From Carya illinoinensis (Eukaryota > Streptophyta > Magnoliopsida > Fagales > Juglandaceae), in the NCBI RefSeq assembly GCF_018687715.1, contig NC_056766.1, positions 6,848,501 to 6,912,500 of the forward strand: a stretch of DNA of 64,000 nt, written 5' to 3'. Position 1 is the stretch's first letter. Every line of letters starts with the position of its first letter. A program made the translations under genes and the position numbers. The notes below the pieces were generated by a model, which was not told the DNA's origin, made no database searches, and was given only the letters and a program-made list of their open reading frames with translations. Below are positions 35,601 to 46,992 of the stretch, piece by piece.

Positions 35601-36783
35601 GTTGCCGAGCTGAAATTAAATTTTTCTGAAATGAAGGAATGCAGAGTATTTTGTTGAGAAGGAATTGAGAAGTAGAGGAAGAAAGGGAGGCAGAACCAGT
35701 GTGAGATATGGGTATAGGAGACCCATCGCCAACACTTAGCTATTCATCGCCATGATACTCAGAAGCATGTAAATTCAAGTTTGCTAAATCATTGGTGATG
35801 TGATTTGTAGCTGCAGTATCCGGATACCAGTTTGTGTCTGGAGAATAGCTAGAAGAAAAATGTGTTACAGCTGGTTGTGAGGCTGTGCAAGCTTGAATGA
35901 GTTGTTGAAAACAACTGAGTGCAGAGTGACCATGCCGGTTGCACACCTGACAGATCAAAGAATTATTAGTGGAGGCAGAAAAAGTGCTCCCATTGTTACC
36001 TCATCCTTACTAAGAATAGAAACGGCCATTTCCTCTTCCACGAGAATTATTTCTATTCCCACGGAATCCTTGGCCTCATTGAGCATTTTGAGATTTTGCA
36101 GTAAAATTGGCTGAAGTTTCACTTTGAAAAACTTGAGTGTCTAAGTGTCGAAGCATGCGAGCTTCATTGGCTAAGAGATGGACGAGTAGTTTTTTAGGTG
36201 ATATAGGGTCAATACGGGTAGTGACTGATGATACAATAGCATCATAGTCACTTCCAAGACTAGCAAGCAGGTATGGTACGAAATCAGAGGGTGGAAGTGG
36301 TTGGCCTGCGGCTGTCAAGGTGTCAGCCAGAGTTTTGGCTCTGCGAAAATAAGTGGAAATGGAATCAGAACCCTTTTTTAGGGAGGCTAGTTGATACTGG
36401 GTTTGTAGTACTCAAGCTTGAGAAACATATGAAAAGAAGGACTCCAGCGAGAGCCACAGGGCTCGGGCAGTGTTGCAACCAACTACTTGGGCAATAAGAG
36501 CCTCTGAGAGGGACAAAATGAGAACAGACATGACCATTTGGTCATATTCAAGCCATGAGTCATAGGCTGGGTTTGGGGTAGAGTTGGAGAGTATGGGTTT
36601 TGGAGGAGGGCAGGAACCATCTACATATTTGTAGAGACGCTACCCATGAAGATACGGAACTAGTTGTGCCTTCCATAAGAGGTAGTTTTCGAGGGTGAGT
36701 TTGACTGAGATGACATGGGACAGATTTGGATAGGGAAGAGCAGGAGAGGAGGAAGAAGAAGAAGAGGGAGAAGAAGCAGCCAT
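32699..36783 (-). pseudogene. copia gag-pol polyprotein, decayed
   Basis: The ATG at 36,783 gives MAASSPSSSSSSSPALPYP, then a UBN2-type gag (KLTLENYLLWKAQLVPYL). Zinc knuckle: CQVCNRHGHSALSC (about 35,950). Protease: YPDTAATNHIT, where DSGA is usual. Integrase: RSTAPFQLIFLDLWGPSLH, DDFSRYTWLFPLKTKSQAFD. RT: REWRDAMASEFNALLANQTW, QFDVQNAFLHG and FVLVYVDDLLITGS, so its catalytic pair is retained. RNase H: KKQPTIAKSSMEAEFKAVA to TRTKHVEIDFHFVR and DILTKPLSAARFQ. Stop at 32,699. Stops near 36,640, 36,415, 36,075 and 35,745, among others, and frameshifts near 34,930 and 34,250 disable it. RT and RNase H are the best-preserved parts. Confidence 0.9.
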
Positions 36784-36798
36784 GGACGTTGGTCCTAT

Positions 36799-36813
36799 GG
36801 TTCTCTGATACCA
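36799..36813 (-). promoter_or_regulatory. copia primer-binding site (tRNA-Met type)
   Basis: TGGTATCAGAGAACC on the minus strand, three bases inside the 5' LTR edge. Confidence 0.85.
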
Positions 36814-36816
36814 AGT

Positions 36817-37088
36817 TGAAGATTAATTTCTTCCTTGTATTTTCTCATTGCTTTTGCATTATAAAACAGTGTCTATTTATAGGCATATGCTATACAAAGT
36901 CTAGAATCTTCTAATGTGAGAAAGGTGCAATTTGTTAAAAAAGTTTGTTATACAAAGATGCAGTACAGAGGACGCGTTTGTTGATTTACGTGAGGACGTG
37001 TTTGCTGATTTACGTAATTGCACTAGATGTCTGGTGCTGCAATGGTTATGAGCTGATTTGTGGTGCAGTGGCTGTTCTATCCTTAACA
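36817..37088 (-). repeat. copia 5' LTR
   Basis: 272 bases, uninterrupted partner of the split left copy. Confidence 0.88.
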
Positions 37089-37374
37089 GGGTTCTACTCT
37101 GATTTTTACTTAGCTCACAGAGAATGCTAGACGCCTCTCTCTTTAGATTTCGCAAACTGGATTTTACTCTCTGGCTTTTACTCAGCTCACAGAGAAAGAT
37201 GCAGACTCTCTCTCTCTTCTGTGTTCTTAACTTTTACTCTCTCTGATTTTTACTCAGCTCAAAATGAAATGCTACATGCCTCGTGAAGAAGAAGATCCCA
37301 ACGAAGAAGATGCAAACTCTCTCTGGGCTTCAGACTCTTTTTGGATTTTACTCTCTCTCTCAAACCAGATTTCA
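37089..37374. repeat. MULE internal segment with ttttactcagctcacagag repeats
   Basis: Irregular direct repeats of ctctctctttagatttcgcaa and tgatttttactcagctca, continuous in sequence with 22,970-23,008 on the other side of the copia element. No coding frame supported. Confidence 0.55.
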
Positions 37375-37526
37375 AATATCATTTTTCTCTCTTTGTGATT
37401 TAGTTTTTATCACTTCACGTGGCTGAAATCTGGTCTCTGCTTTTGTTTTTTATTTTTTTACATGAAATGCCACATCAGATAAGACGCCGCAACGGAGATG
37501 CATCGCTGTTGGGTATAGAATTATTC
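37375..37526 (-). repeat. MULE right terminal inverted repeat
   Basis: Inverted partner of 22,009-22,180. The 9-bp duplication ttctgggat follows. Confidence 0.8.
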
Positions 37527-37584
37527 TTCTGGGATAGATCCATTGACCCTATAGAAGTGAGAGACCCTTCCCTTCCTTAAGCCT

Positions 37585-38240
37585 TTATGCTTTATCTTCA
37601 AGTTCCTTAAGGCGAGAGTCCTCGCATCTATCAAAAAGCACCACCTCCATAGACGTTTCATTGGGGTCAATTGCTTTAAGCGACATCAATGGTGGCAGCC
37701 GCCAACCTTTCTCTGCATCATTACACATAAGCCACAGATACGGATTCATTCCCAATATGTTATAGAAACTTTCTGATATCTTGTCAGTGTAAGACAAGCA
37801 ACCACTAACCTGAACAACAAGCAAATTTACATTCGTTGAAAGATGATGTAGAGAAAGTTAAATGCTTAAAACATTCCAAATAGCGGTAGAGCTAATTCAA
37901 TAAAAGTTTAAAGCGTTACTAAGTAACTCACAATGATCACAAGTAATTAACTTTATAGTGTAGCAATATATTTGTAAGGCCACATGGCTCAATAGATGGA
38001 ATGAAGCAGTATATAAATTCTAGATAGTAGCTCAATGTGAAAAATAATAACGGATATGCATGCATGCAAGGCCTAGAGAGAGTACCCAGAAACGATATGA
38101 AACAGTTTCAGCATCCGAAGCCAGCACCGGTCCACCCTCAACCATGAGCAAGGGCTCACAAGCGAGACTGGCTTGGGAAGCAAGCCTCCCAGCAAGAATA
38201 AGCTACAGATAGTGACTCTCCCTCACACTCTGTTGCATGT
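37585..38240 (-). pseudogene. CTR1/EDR1/SIS8-like Raf MAPKKK N-terminal domain, two-exon fragment
   Basis: Two adjacent exons match the EDR1 domain found in the N-terminal half of plant Raf-like kinases (CTR1, EDR1, SIS8), which regulate ethylene, defence and sugar responses. Exon A (to 38,086) reads LACEPLLMVEGGPVLASDA and TVSYRFW and ends at a donor GTACTC. Exon B (37,809-37,585, acceptor TTGTTCAG) continues VSGCLSYTDKISESFYNIL, NPYLWLMCND, RLPPLMSLKAIDPNETSM and EVVLFDRCEDSRLKELEDKA. The junction is phase 0 and matches the family's RFWVSGCLSY continuity. A TAG at 38,203-38,205 breaks exon A just before LILAGRLASQ, and after EDKA a TAA ends the frame where family members continue. No kinase domain is present. 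It is a gene fragment, next to the right MULE flank. Confidence 0.68.
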
Positions 38241-38261
38241 GGCGTTGCTGCGTGTAGGAGG

Positions 38262-39800
38262 AAGATATGCAGTGGTGGCTAGCTTGGCAGGGTGTGTTTC
38301 TACAAGTAGAAGCTTGTCGTGCGTGTGGAGCAAACACGGTGGCTGAGTCAAAGGAGTTTCAATGTTTTTAGTATAATTACATTTATGCCCTTTGATGTTA
38401 TAATTTATAGTCGATTATATGGGACATTTTTTTTTTCTTCACGTGGGTTTAATATTAAGGGAGGATTTGATCTTATTTTTGGAAATATTATGAGGTATAG
38501 TCGATTTTACGAAATTTTTCGTAAAATTAAACTTGTTTCAGAGTCCTAGGTTTGAATTATTACTTCTTGTGTTAGCCCGAAAATTATTAAAGGTATTAAT
38601 TTATATTATTTAGTATAAATTTTTTTAAAATTCGACTTTAGTAGCAAATAGTAAGTGTCTAATCTTTTATGTTAAATACTTAAAAGTTTATTGTTTGAAA
38701 TGAACCTTTAAGGTTATTTTTTTAGTTATATCTATGTGATTAAAATTATATTTGTAAAATGAAAGAATATGTTAAGAATATTTAAATCATATGGGTATTA
38801 TTATATGCCTTGTGAAATTGAATACTTATGTTAATTAAAAGAAAGTAAGCATATTTTAAGAGATAGGGTTTTCACGACTTATTTTATGGGAATTTAAAGT
38901 ATCCAAATTATTCCTTTTTTTTTATATATAATATGTTATTAGTATTTTAAATATTATTCGACTATGTTCTTCTTTATGAATTTGATTAAGTAAACATTGA
39001 GAAATTTATAAGGTGACAGCATTTTAGGATTAAGAGAATTTTAGGCTCTAAATAATTAAAATAGGCGATTTGAGTATTTCAAGTATAAATAAGTGATAAT
39101 TATTTAATTGGAGATTTACTTGGGGTACATGAATTTTTATAGGTGAGGATTGATATTTGTTGGCTCTATTGTGAGGAAATTCATAAAAGTTAAGAAGTAC
39201 GCGAGTTCATATACTAGCTTTGCACAAAGGAAATGAAATGAGGTTGGCTTTGAAAATATCCACGTTTTTTTTTTTTTAAATAAATCTGAAAACGACCTCA
39301 TATGTTTGTTCTACATGTGCATAAATTTTATATATGAGAGTATTTTATGTGATGATTGGTGTATACATGAGTTAATTTTATATATTTTATTTTCTGGATT
39401 GAGAAAAAAGCAAATATAAGATTTTTTTTTTTAAAATGTTGCTTTGATTCAATAAAGATATTCTGATTATGAGATCTAAAAGTTTTGCTGTGATTAAATA
39501 AAAATGTTTTCATTCTATTTATTTCGAACAGCTTTCATAAAATTGTGGGTGATGTTAGATCGTCATCTTAGAATCAAAATTATTACATCCTTAGTAATAA
39601 AAAATTAGTTTTTAATAAAAAAATAAAATATAAACTAAACAAACGTGCATTGCATTGCATGTTGATTTCACCTAGTATTTATATAAAACTTGCATAAATT
39701 AAGTTATAAAGAAGGCTAAGATAGACGTGGCAGAATTTTAGTGGTAACCAAGGAAGCAACGGATGAACTTTACCGGAGAGAACCAACCCAACCCAAGCTT
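38262..39800. other. AT-rich intergenic spacer
   Basis: No gene, RNA or clear transposon end seen. Confidence 0.55.
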
Positions 39801-39819
39801 ATGCTCTTAGCGAGTGAAG

Positions 39820-40472
39820 CATAAAACCCTTCTCTCCATCTCTCTCCATCTCTCTCTCTCTCTCTCTCTGAAGACCAAGAAAGTTGTAAGGTACATAAGC
39901 TTATATATACGATCTGAAAACTTTTGATTAAAACGTTCTTTCTCGCTTCCTTAGTTGATTTTTCTTAGTTTTTTGCTGCCGTTTTCTGCAATCTAGGGTT
40001 CTTGAAGCTTGAATCACACACACACAAACGCTGATTCATATATAGGGTTGCATTGGGGTCCATGATGTCGCAAAATCGATTTCGATTTCATTCACTATAA
40101 TATAATGTTATACCCATACACCTAACGGGTTATTGGTATGAATTTCTGGATTCCTGTCCATTTCCTTCTGTGTGATATTTCTTAGTTCGATTTCGTTATT
40201 GGAACGGCTTGTAGTGACTGCTGTTTTTTCCTTTTATTTTTCATCCCGTAATTGTTATAGGGATATCAAGAAAAGAGCACGTAATGATATCGTGATTACA
40301 GAGTGTAGAAGCACTTTATATTTGAACGACCATATAAAAAATGTAAAATTGGATGACTCATTCATAATACAATTTATTCTGTTTGATGAATCAGCTAGGT
40401 CCACCTTTGCCGTTCAGGGGGTTCTTATTGTAATTGTTTGAAAACCAAATATATTTCTGTATGCCTACATAG

Positions 40473-40506
<34 letters not shown>

Positions 40507-40852
40507 GGGAAATTTTTATATCTATTACAAAATCAACCAGAGAATTTTGGGCCAAGGGAGGACATGCCATTTGAGCCACAGCTGATTTGCTTAGATAATA
40601 TTCTTTTTTAAGGCTTCTTACCATTTTTTAAGTAGTAAGGCTTTGTACATTATCACCATTATGTTCTCGTGAACTTATGGTAAAGACTTGGGGAATTTCC
40701 TTTCAGTATTAGCTTCAAAAAAGCTGAGGCACTGAAGAAATAAGTGAATTGTGAATACTTTTTTTATTGATGAGAATAAATCCTTGGCCATTGTGTCGGG
40801 CGATATGGTCTGATAGATGCCTAAATGTATTGTTTTGCACAGTAATTTTTAG
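39820..40852 (+). promoter_or_regulatory. promoter, 5'-UTR exon and leader intron of ATP synthase g gene
   Basis: A TATA-like cataaaa at 39,820 precedes a (TC)n-rich leader (39,831-39,870). A donor at 39,891 (ttgtaagGTACAT) and acceptor at 40,851-40,852 (tttttAG) delimit a leader intron of about 0.96 kb, leaving 12 leader bases before the ATG. The boundaries are predictions; a CAG ten bases upstream is an alternative acceptor. Confidence 0.5.
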
Positions 40853-40864
40853 CTTGGAGAGTTG

Positions 40865-43389
40865 ATGGCGTCCAAGCTGGTTCAATTGCAATCCAAGGCT
40901 GCTCAGGCTTCACAATTTGTGGCCAAGCATGGAGGTGCCTACTACAGGCAGTTATTGGAGCAAAACAAGCAGTACATTCAAGAGCCACCCACCGTCGAGA
41001 AATGCAATCTTTTGTCAAAACAATTGTTCTATACTCGCCTTGCCAGGTCAGCCACAATATGCAATTCATATTCTAGCTTTCCCTAACGATTTTTATGTGT
41101 CAATTTGGTTCTTGAAGCATGAATTCTATGGTCCGTTTTATCACTGAATTGGGGTCATTTGTTATTTTGTAATGCTGTGGCTTGGGATATCATACTTTGA
41201 TACTTTCAACATGGACTTTCTTGTGAAATTTCATAATGTTATGTGTGTAATATGTAGCTCATCCATTTATAATGGTTTATAATGCATGCAAGTGGTTTGG
41301 AATATTTGTGCAAGATTGACCGGTTTCCTGCCTGTCCTTGATTCCCTTGCTCTAGAATTTAATCAATCCAAATGTGCAGATTCTTGTTGGTTCTTATGTA
41401 TTTGGAATTTGCTTACCTTGTTAAAACCAACAACTTCTCTGATAGTCTGATCAAAACATATTCTTAATATGTCGTGTGTGTGTGTGTGTGTGTCTTTCCA
41501 ATCTCAATCAAGCTGTAATGAAGGCTTGGTCCATTGGTAAAAAAATATTTTTTATATACTTCCATGGTATCTCAGTGGGCATATTTAATTTTGGACAGTC
41601 ATGGTCTGATCTTCATTGCACATTATGCATATATTCCTCTTTGTTGATATATAAGAAATTGCCCTAGGAGTAATTGAGTCCACAAGTTAATAGTGGCGAT
41701 AAGAAATTCCCTTTGGTTGATTTATGAGTAAAGCTTGTTTTGCCATAGTGTGGAGTGAAACTATCGCTGGGTCGTGTTAGGTTTAAAATCATGGAGCACA
41801 GTTGGACCCCTTTATATCTGTTGATACTTAATAAGATAAATAGGTTCCTTGACAAAGTGCATCTGCCAAAGGCTGTCTTGAATATTTTCTAGTGAGTACA
41901 ACTTAGCCACTGTGACTTTCAAGCTTCATCAATTGCTACGAACAAGGGCTTTCAACAAAATATGATACTTCTCATGCATTTTCATGCCCTTTTGAGACCC
42001 TCAAACATAAGTTCCCACCCTTCCCCCTTCCCCCGGTGGGATATCAGGCCGGCTAAGGTGAGAAAATACCAAGTGACTATTCCCTTTCTTGTTGATGCTT
42101 TAAATGTTTCTTTACCAGCATGTTGATGGATGAGAACTTGTCTGGTCAGAAAGTAAATATGGGGTGCAACAAATGTCCCTTGTAGGGCCGGACCAAAACT
42201 TACATGGTTGTTTTGAGCGTGATATGATGTATTACTGCATTGAGGAGAATAACAGTAAAGAAGAAAGTAATGGCTAATGAGACCTATTCTTTAAATCAGC
42301 AGTCATCTTTAGCAGGTGGGCGTAGAGCATGAAACTGTATATGTGAATACCATTATTCTGTTGCATTGTTCTTTCCACTGATGTGGCTGTTATTGTGTAT
42401 TTGCCTTTGTAAATAAGAAAAAATAAAAATAAAATATGTGTTTGCAAAATTTATTTTGAATTGAGCTTTGCTACTCATCATCCCCACACACCACATTTAT
42501 TTTTATTTAACTTTTTTTTTTATTTTTTTGGTTTTATTCTTCCTAAACTAATTGACTTCTTCTACTCATCATCCATACACCATACATTTAGTAAGAGAAA
42601 AAAATAAAAAAATTATGTGTGGTATGTGGATGATGAGTAGAATTTTTCTTTTGAATTATCTTTGATAGAAATCATTATTCTTCTCTCCTTAGCATGGAAT
42701 GCATAGATGACTATCATTAACTTCATTGGAATAATTGATGTCTGAATGTGATGTGTAATCATCTTGATCACTCTGACTCTCTTTGATGATGGTTTATCGC
42801 TACTAACGTGTAGTGACAAGACTTCTCTTCTCCTCTAAAATGGTCGATTGCATCACCTATAAAACCATAACTTTTATAACAATTACCAGTTGTATTCACT
42901 TTCACAATCCTAAATTTTGCTGCTTCTGATATGTTGTTAAGTACTTAGGAATTTAGTTACTCCTTCCCTGTTGAAGCAGGACTACATTTTATAGTATTTG
43001 TTATACACCGTTGTTGAAGTCTATGTTTTCCAATTTGCAAATTTTGCATGATATTGCTTCATATGAGTTGTGTTCAGATAAAATTTGATTCCATGTTGAG
43101 ATACTGTGGACAGTGCATGGTCATACATTTCTAAGGTGGTTCCATTTATATAAAATTGATTTAGTCATTAAATTATATTTAATTAACTTGTTTGTGATAC
43201 AGTACTCCTGGGCGGCAGGAAGCATTCAGGAAGGAGCTCGATTATGTCAAGCATCTATGGAAGAACAGGCAGGAACTTAAGGTTGAGGATGCTGGCATTG
43301 CCGCCTTGTTTGGGATAGAATGCTTTGCCTGGTTCTGCGCCGGTGAGATCATAGGTCGAGGATTTACATTCACGGGCTACTATGTTTAA
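40865..43389 (+). CDS. mitochondrial ATP synthase subunit g (122 aa, two coding exons)
   Basis: Subunit g of the mitochondrial F1Fo ATP synthase, a small membrane protein of the Fo part that with subunit e supports dimer formation and cristae shape. Coding exons 40,865-41,046 and 43,203-43,389 join by GT-AG in the codon after LFYTRLA, giving 369 bases. The protein starts MASKLVQLQSKAAQASQF, followed by GAYYRQLLEQNKQYIQEPPT and the conserved GRQEAFRKELDYVKHLWKNR. A C-terminal hydrophobic segment IAALFGIECFAWFCAGEIIG carries the GxxxG-like pattern typical of the subunit, ending FTFTGYYV. Length and sequence agree with plant homologues, and I see no damage. The intron is 2.16 kb and contains a 170-base MITE at 42,471. 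No separate cleavable presequence is obvious, as usual for this subunit. Confidence 0.93.
42471..42640. repeat. MITE, ctaYtcatca family, copy 2 (in intron)
   Basis: Inverted ends ctactcatcatccccacaca and tgtgtggtatgtggatgatg. Related to 5010-5174 over its whole length. An extra internal copy of ctactcatcatccatacacc lies at about 42,561. It sits in the coding intron of the ATP synthase g gene. Confidence 0.65.
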
Positions 43390-43696
43390 ACACTGCATCA
43401 GGAAGACTGCTTTTGAAGTTGATTTGATTGAGCTACTCATCGTTTAATTTTATGTTTGAATTGCTATCAAGTGACAATAACATACATGTTAAAATATTAT
43501 CATCTGAGATTTATGGCAATTGTGTAGACGGACAAAGTCATTAGCATCAATAATCTTCCAATATCATGTTTTCTTCTATCCTTCTGTTTTTCCTCCCTAT
43601 GATCCCTATTATAAGCTATATGATCTTTTAAAGAGAATTTATTTTGTGGATTGATTCAGTAGGGCGTTGGGGAAGTGTTAGTTTGTGTGTAGACAT

Positions 43697-44100
43697 TATT
43701 CTTCAATCAAATTACTGCTTATATTAAATGCACATATTTTTTTTTCTATCAGGTAAATTTTGACCGAGGAATTATGGTTAGTTCTAGTTGTATATAAGTT
43801 TATAACGTGTAAGATTTTTTTGGAAAATGCTATTCTGAGCCTTTTATACTACACACCATTCATGTCACATAATTTGAATTGTAATATTCAAATTTTAAAA
43901 TTTATTCTTCAATCAAATTATTGTTTATATAAAATGCACATTTATTTTTCCATCAGGTAAATTTTGATTGAGTAATCATGGTTAGTTCTAGTTGTATTTA
44001 AGGTCTAAGAATTTTTTGGAAAATCCTATTTTGAGGCTTCTACACCATTCACGTGATATAATATGATTTTTAATATTCAAATCTTAAAATTTATTTTTTA
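43697..44100 (+). repeat. imperfect tandem duplication, unit about 205 bp
   Basis: The unit beginning attcttcaatcaaattactg recurs at about 43,903 with substitutions and small gaps, and a short third start (tttattttttaaatcaaatt) follows. Each unit contains caggtaaattttga and atggttagttctagttgta. It lies just downstream of the ATP synthase g gene. Confidence 0.7.
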
Positions 44101-44614
44101 AATCAAATTATGCTATGTGAATAGTGTATAGTATAGATATAATAGAATTGGTTTTCTTGGAATTTGGTGTTACTAGTTTTCCTCATTCATATCAAGATAT
44201 GTCTACAGTTTTGTGACGTCCTCAACCTCCGCTTGAAATTGGACAGTGACTAAAGCGTCAAGACATGTAACTTAAGGCTACATATTTCCCATACATGATA
44301 ATTAAAATGCAATGTATCTATTACATTCTAGCAGTACTCCATAAATTGCAACAAAAATTCATGTAAATCTAAGTAAAATGTTGAGTAATTTGTAAAATAT
44401 CGTGGAACCATAAACTAATTATCCCAAAAGATTTCATTTGTTCAAATTACTTCAAAATAGATAATGTTGTGAAATAATCTCTCAAAAACAATAGGGATCT
44501 CCAAAAGTAAACCTCAGTTCAAAAAAGGGGAAACTTTAGTGGCACTAAAGACCCCTTCGCTAGTTACACTCAAAAAAATTCCCCTTGTCTGCAATGACTT
44601 AGGCTCAAGGAGTC

Positions 44615-44869
44615 CTAAGCTAGAAGCAAATTCCTTTGCTTCAACAGAACAATTCTAGCTTGTTTAAGATATCCCGTCACAAAATCCATGTGTTTATTTA
44701 TCTTAGAGGCCTCTATGGGCTCAGGTGACTTGGTCATGTGGTCATCCTTATTAAGGGCTTCTAGAATATCTTTAAGACGTTGTGCCGTGAGCTCCAATAT
44801 GGCGACAACAAAATTATAACAAGCCTCTACTATAAACTTGTCTCCTATCAATTCATTAATCTCATTCAT
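44615..44869 (-). other. unrecognised 84-residue open frame
   Basis: Starts MNEINELIGDKFIVEACYNF and includes ELTAQRLKDILEALNKDD. Predicted mostly helical. A stop lies directly before the ATG, while the preceding codons (SMQNLKEQ) look like part of the same helix, so it could be a broken exon. I know no family for it. The surrounding 44.1-46.18 kb holds no other supported gene. Confidence 0.25.
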
Positions 44870-46182
44870 TGCTCTTTAAGGTTTTGCATACTTGCCACAA
44901 CTTTTACCGTTCCGAATTGAGAATGGTAGTGGAAACTACCACGATGAGATTTTGAAAAATCTCAGTAAGTAATCAAACAACATACCACAGATAATATAGG
45001 CATATAAAGGTAGACCATGAAATGAATGCATGAACATGTACTTTGACACAAAACTTGGCTTATGCAACTTAACTCAAAATGAAACATCTTTTTCATCTTT
45101 GCACATTGAACAGTATACATGTAACATATATTTAGCTCATTGCCTTGTTCACTTCTTGTAACATATAATTGGATACCTCACGACTCCTTTATGCACCATT
45201 GGTTCATCGCAAGTTACTGCATCATCCAATGGCCCACTTGACCTTGGTGACTACTCATAATCCTTAATTATAAGACAGTTCGCAATTTCACATTTATCAC
45301 ATATAACACTTGTGAGGCACCCACTAGCTTTAGGTGTTATCTTACTCAAGTATCTTTTCCACAATGATCCATTTAAGATCCATCGACAATACTTTGTCAA
45401 CCCAAAGGCTTCTACTCCAATTTTAACACTCCAAAAGTGGACAAAGGAATTCCACCAAAACATTCCTCCATCCTAGCATTTGGAGTCCTTATAAAATATG
45501 TACAAACTCTTTTATTTGAAAACAATGTACAGCAGTGCATGTGACATGAGACTTGTAACACTTTTCTTTTCATGGACTAAATGAACATGTGAATGTCTTG
45601 AGTCATATAATCATGAAATCAAACAAGGAACATCTCAAGTTATGGCTTGAAAATATTAAAACATTCGAATACTCAGTTTACAACATAGGCAAAGCACTCA
45701 ACACATACCAACATGGAAGAACAATGTTCAAACCCAAGCATATACACATAGACATGGCCAAATTATTGAGACTTATAAAAACATATTATAACCAACAACT
45801 CGAACCATTATTTCCAAGCATATTCGAAAATATCATAAACAAATTAGCATATAGCATGGTCTTCATGTAAATCCAATTACATAATAAGAGGTTATCATCA
45901 ATCAATGAGAGTATATGATAGCATATATGAATGCAACATTCACACGGCATATACAAACATTATCCAAGATAAGTTGAAAGTCTACTTACAAAAAATCTGA
46001 AAAGTTAACAAATAGCAAGCTGAAAAGATATTAAATAATATTAGTTGAAGACACGCACAAAAACCATAATCCAAGTGGGTGCATGTGTGGGTGGGTCGTG
46101 TCTAGAGTTTACTCCCTCATGACTTATGAATTCCATTTCACGGTTAGATGGATTCTTTATACATTTGGACTTCAATCATAAG

Positions 46183-46842
46183 TAGGGGTGTAAAAAAAAA
46201 CCAGTAAACTGGTAAACCGAACCGGTGGGATCGGTCTGGTCCTAAGTTTGGTTCAATCCATTACCAATTTTATTTTTCTTAAAATATGTCAAAACCGATC
46301 CGGTTCAGATTTTTTTTTCTTAAAACTAGACTACACCGATTCATATAATATTTTTTAATTTTTTTATTGTATATAATTTATATATATAATATATAATTAT
46401 ATATAAAATAGGTTTGTATTATATGATAAATTACTAATTAATATAATATTAATTTTAAAATCTTATATCATTTTGTTTATTGTATTAATAGTTATACTAA
46501 TATATAATGCATATTAATAGTTATACTAATATTATATCACTATATATTATAATATACTATAATATATCACTATCTTATATATTATAATATTTTATTATAT
46601 TATATAATAAAATTATAATATATTAAAATATATTATCGCTATAGTATTATATAGTATAATATACTATATTATACATTAAAATTGAAAAACTGGACCGAAC
46701 CGGATTAGAAACCGGGAAAACCAGAGTACCGGTTTAGGAGGGTAACCGTGCCTAATCGATTTTGAAAAATGCAAAACCAGTGCATACCAATTCAGTCCTA
46801 TTTTGTCCAAAACTAGACCGGACCGGATCGGTTACACCCCTA
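46183..46842. mobile_element. hAT-type MITE with 8-bp target duplication
   Basis: Ends taggggtgtaa and ttacaccccta are inverted repeats. Flanking 8-mers atcataag (46,175-46,182) and ttcataag (46,843-46,850) differ by one base. Inside the ends are Y/R-rich accggaccgg-like arms, then an A/T core with many palindromes. No coding capacity; probably mobilised by a hAT transposase. Confidence 0.75.
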
Positions 46843-46992
46843 TTCATAAGGCCAAAACACTATAAAGAAAAAGGACCCTAGTTCAAACTTAAGAGGGTGG
46901 TTGTGGCCTTCTTCCCTTTCCAAATCTCATGCTCAAGTGTACAATGCTAGTGGTGGTTCGATCTTTCCCTTAAGAAGAAACCCTAGCCTTTC

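Larger units (their letters stand above)
23012..37088 (-). mobile_element. Ty1/copia retrotransposon (short LTR), interrupted by gypsy
   Basis: A minus-strand element. The 5' LTR is 36,817-37,088 (272 bases, tgaagatt...ccttaaca on plus). The 3' LTR is the same sequence split into 23,012-23,193 and 32,593-32,681 by a gypsy insertion; the pieces add to 271 bases. The methionine-tRNA primer site (TGGTATCAGAGAACC) is at 36,799-36,813 and a purine tract (ttgaggggaga) abuts the 3' LTR. GGGTT occurs at 37,089-37,093 and at 23,004-23,008, three bases away from the left edge, so the target duplication is probable but not exact. RT and integrase sequences suggest an RE1/Ale-like lineage. Confidence 0.88.
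22009..37526. mobile_element. Mutator-like element with nested LTR retrotransposons
   Basis: A 9-bp target duplication, ttctgggat, flanks the element at 22,000-22,008 and 37,527-37,535. The ends are long inverted repeats: the left starts gaacaattcaatagccaacc and the right, inverted, gaataattctatacccaaca. Similarity continues for about 150-170 bases through gatgcgtcc/gatgcatct, ggcattttat/ggcatttcat and accagatttt/accagatttc to a gagagagaaa motif. A 9-bp duplication with long inverted repeats is the mark of MULEs. Without the later insertions the element would be only about 1.4 kb. I see no MuDR transposase, so it is non-autonomous. Confidence 0.85.

Noticed and set aside
25277..36813. tRNA-like matches at 25,277 and 36,799
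   Set aside because: Only 11-15 bases complementary to the 3' end of tRNA-Met; these are primer-binding sites, not tRNA genes. No tRNA or rRNA gene was seen.
40474..40505. Poly-T run of about 30 bases as a retroposon tail
   Set aside because: No retroposed gene or target duplication beside it; it lies in the predicted leader intron.
45251..45870. Small frames of 70-93 residues on both strands
   Set aside because: AT-rich, overlapping on opposite strands, no family or splice support.
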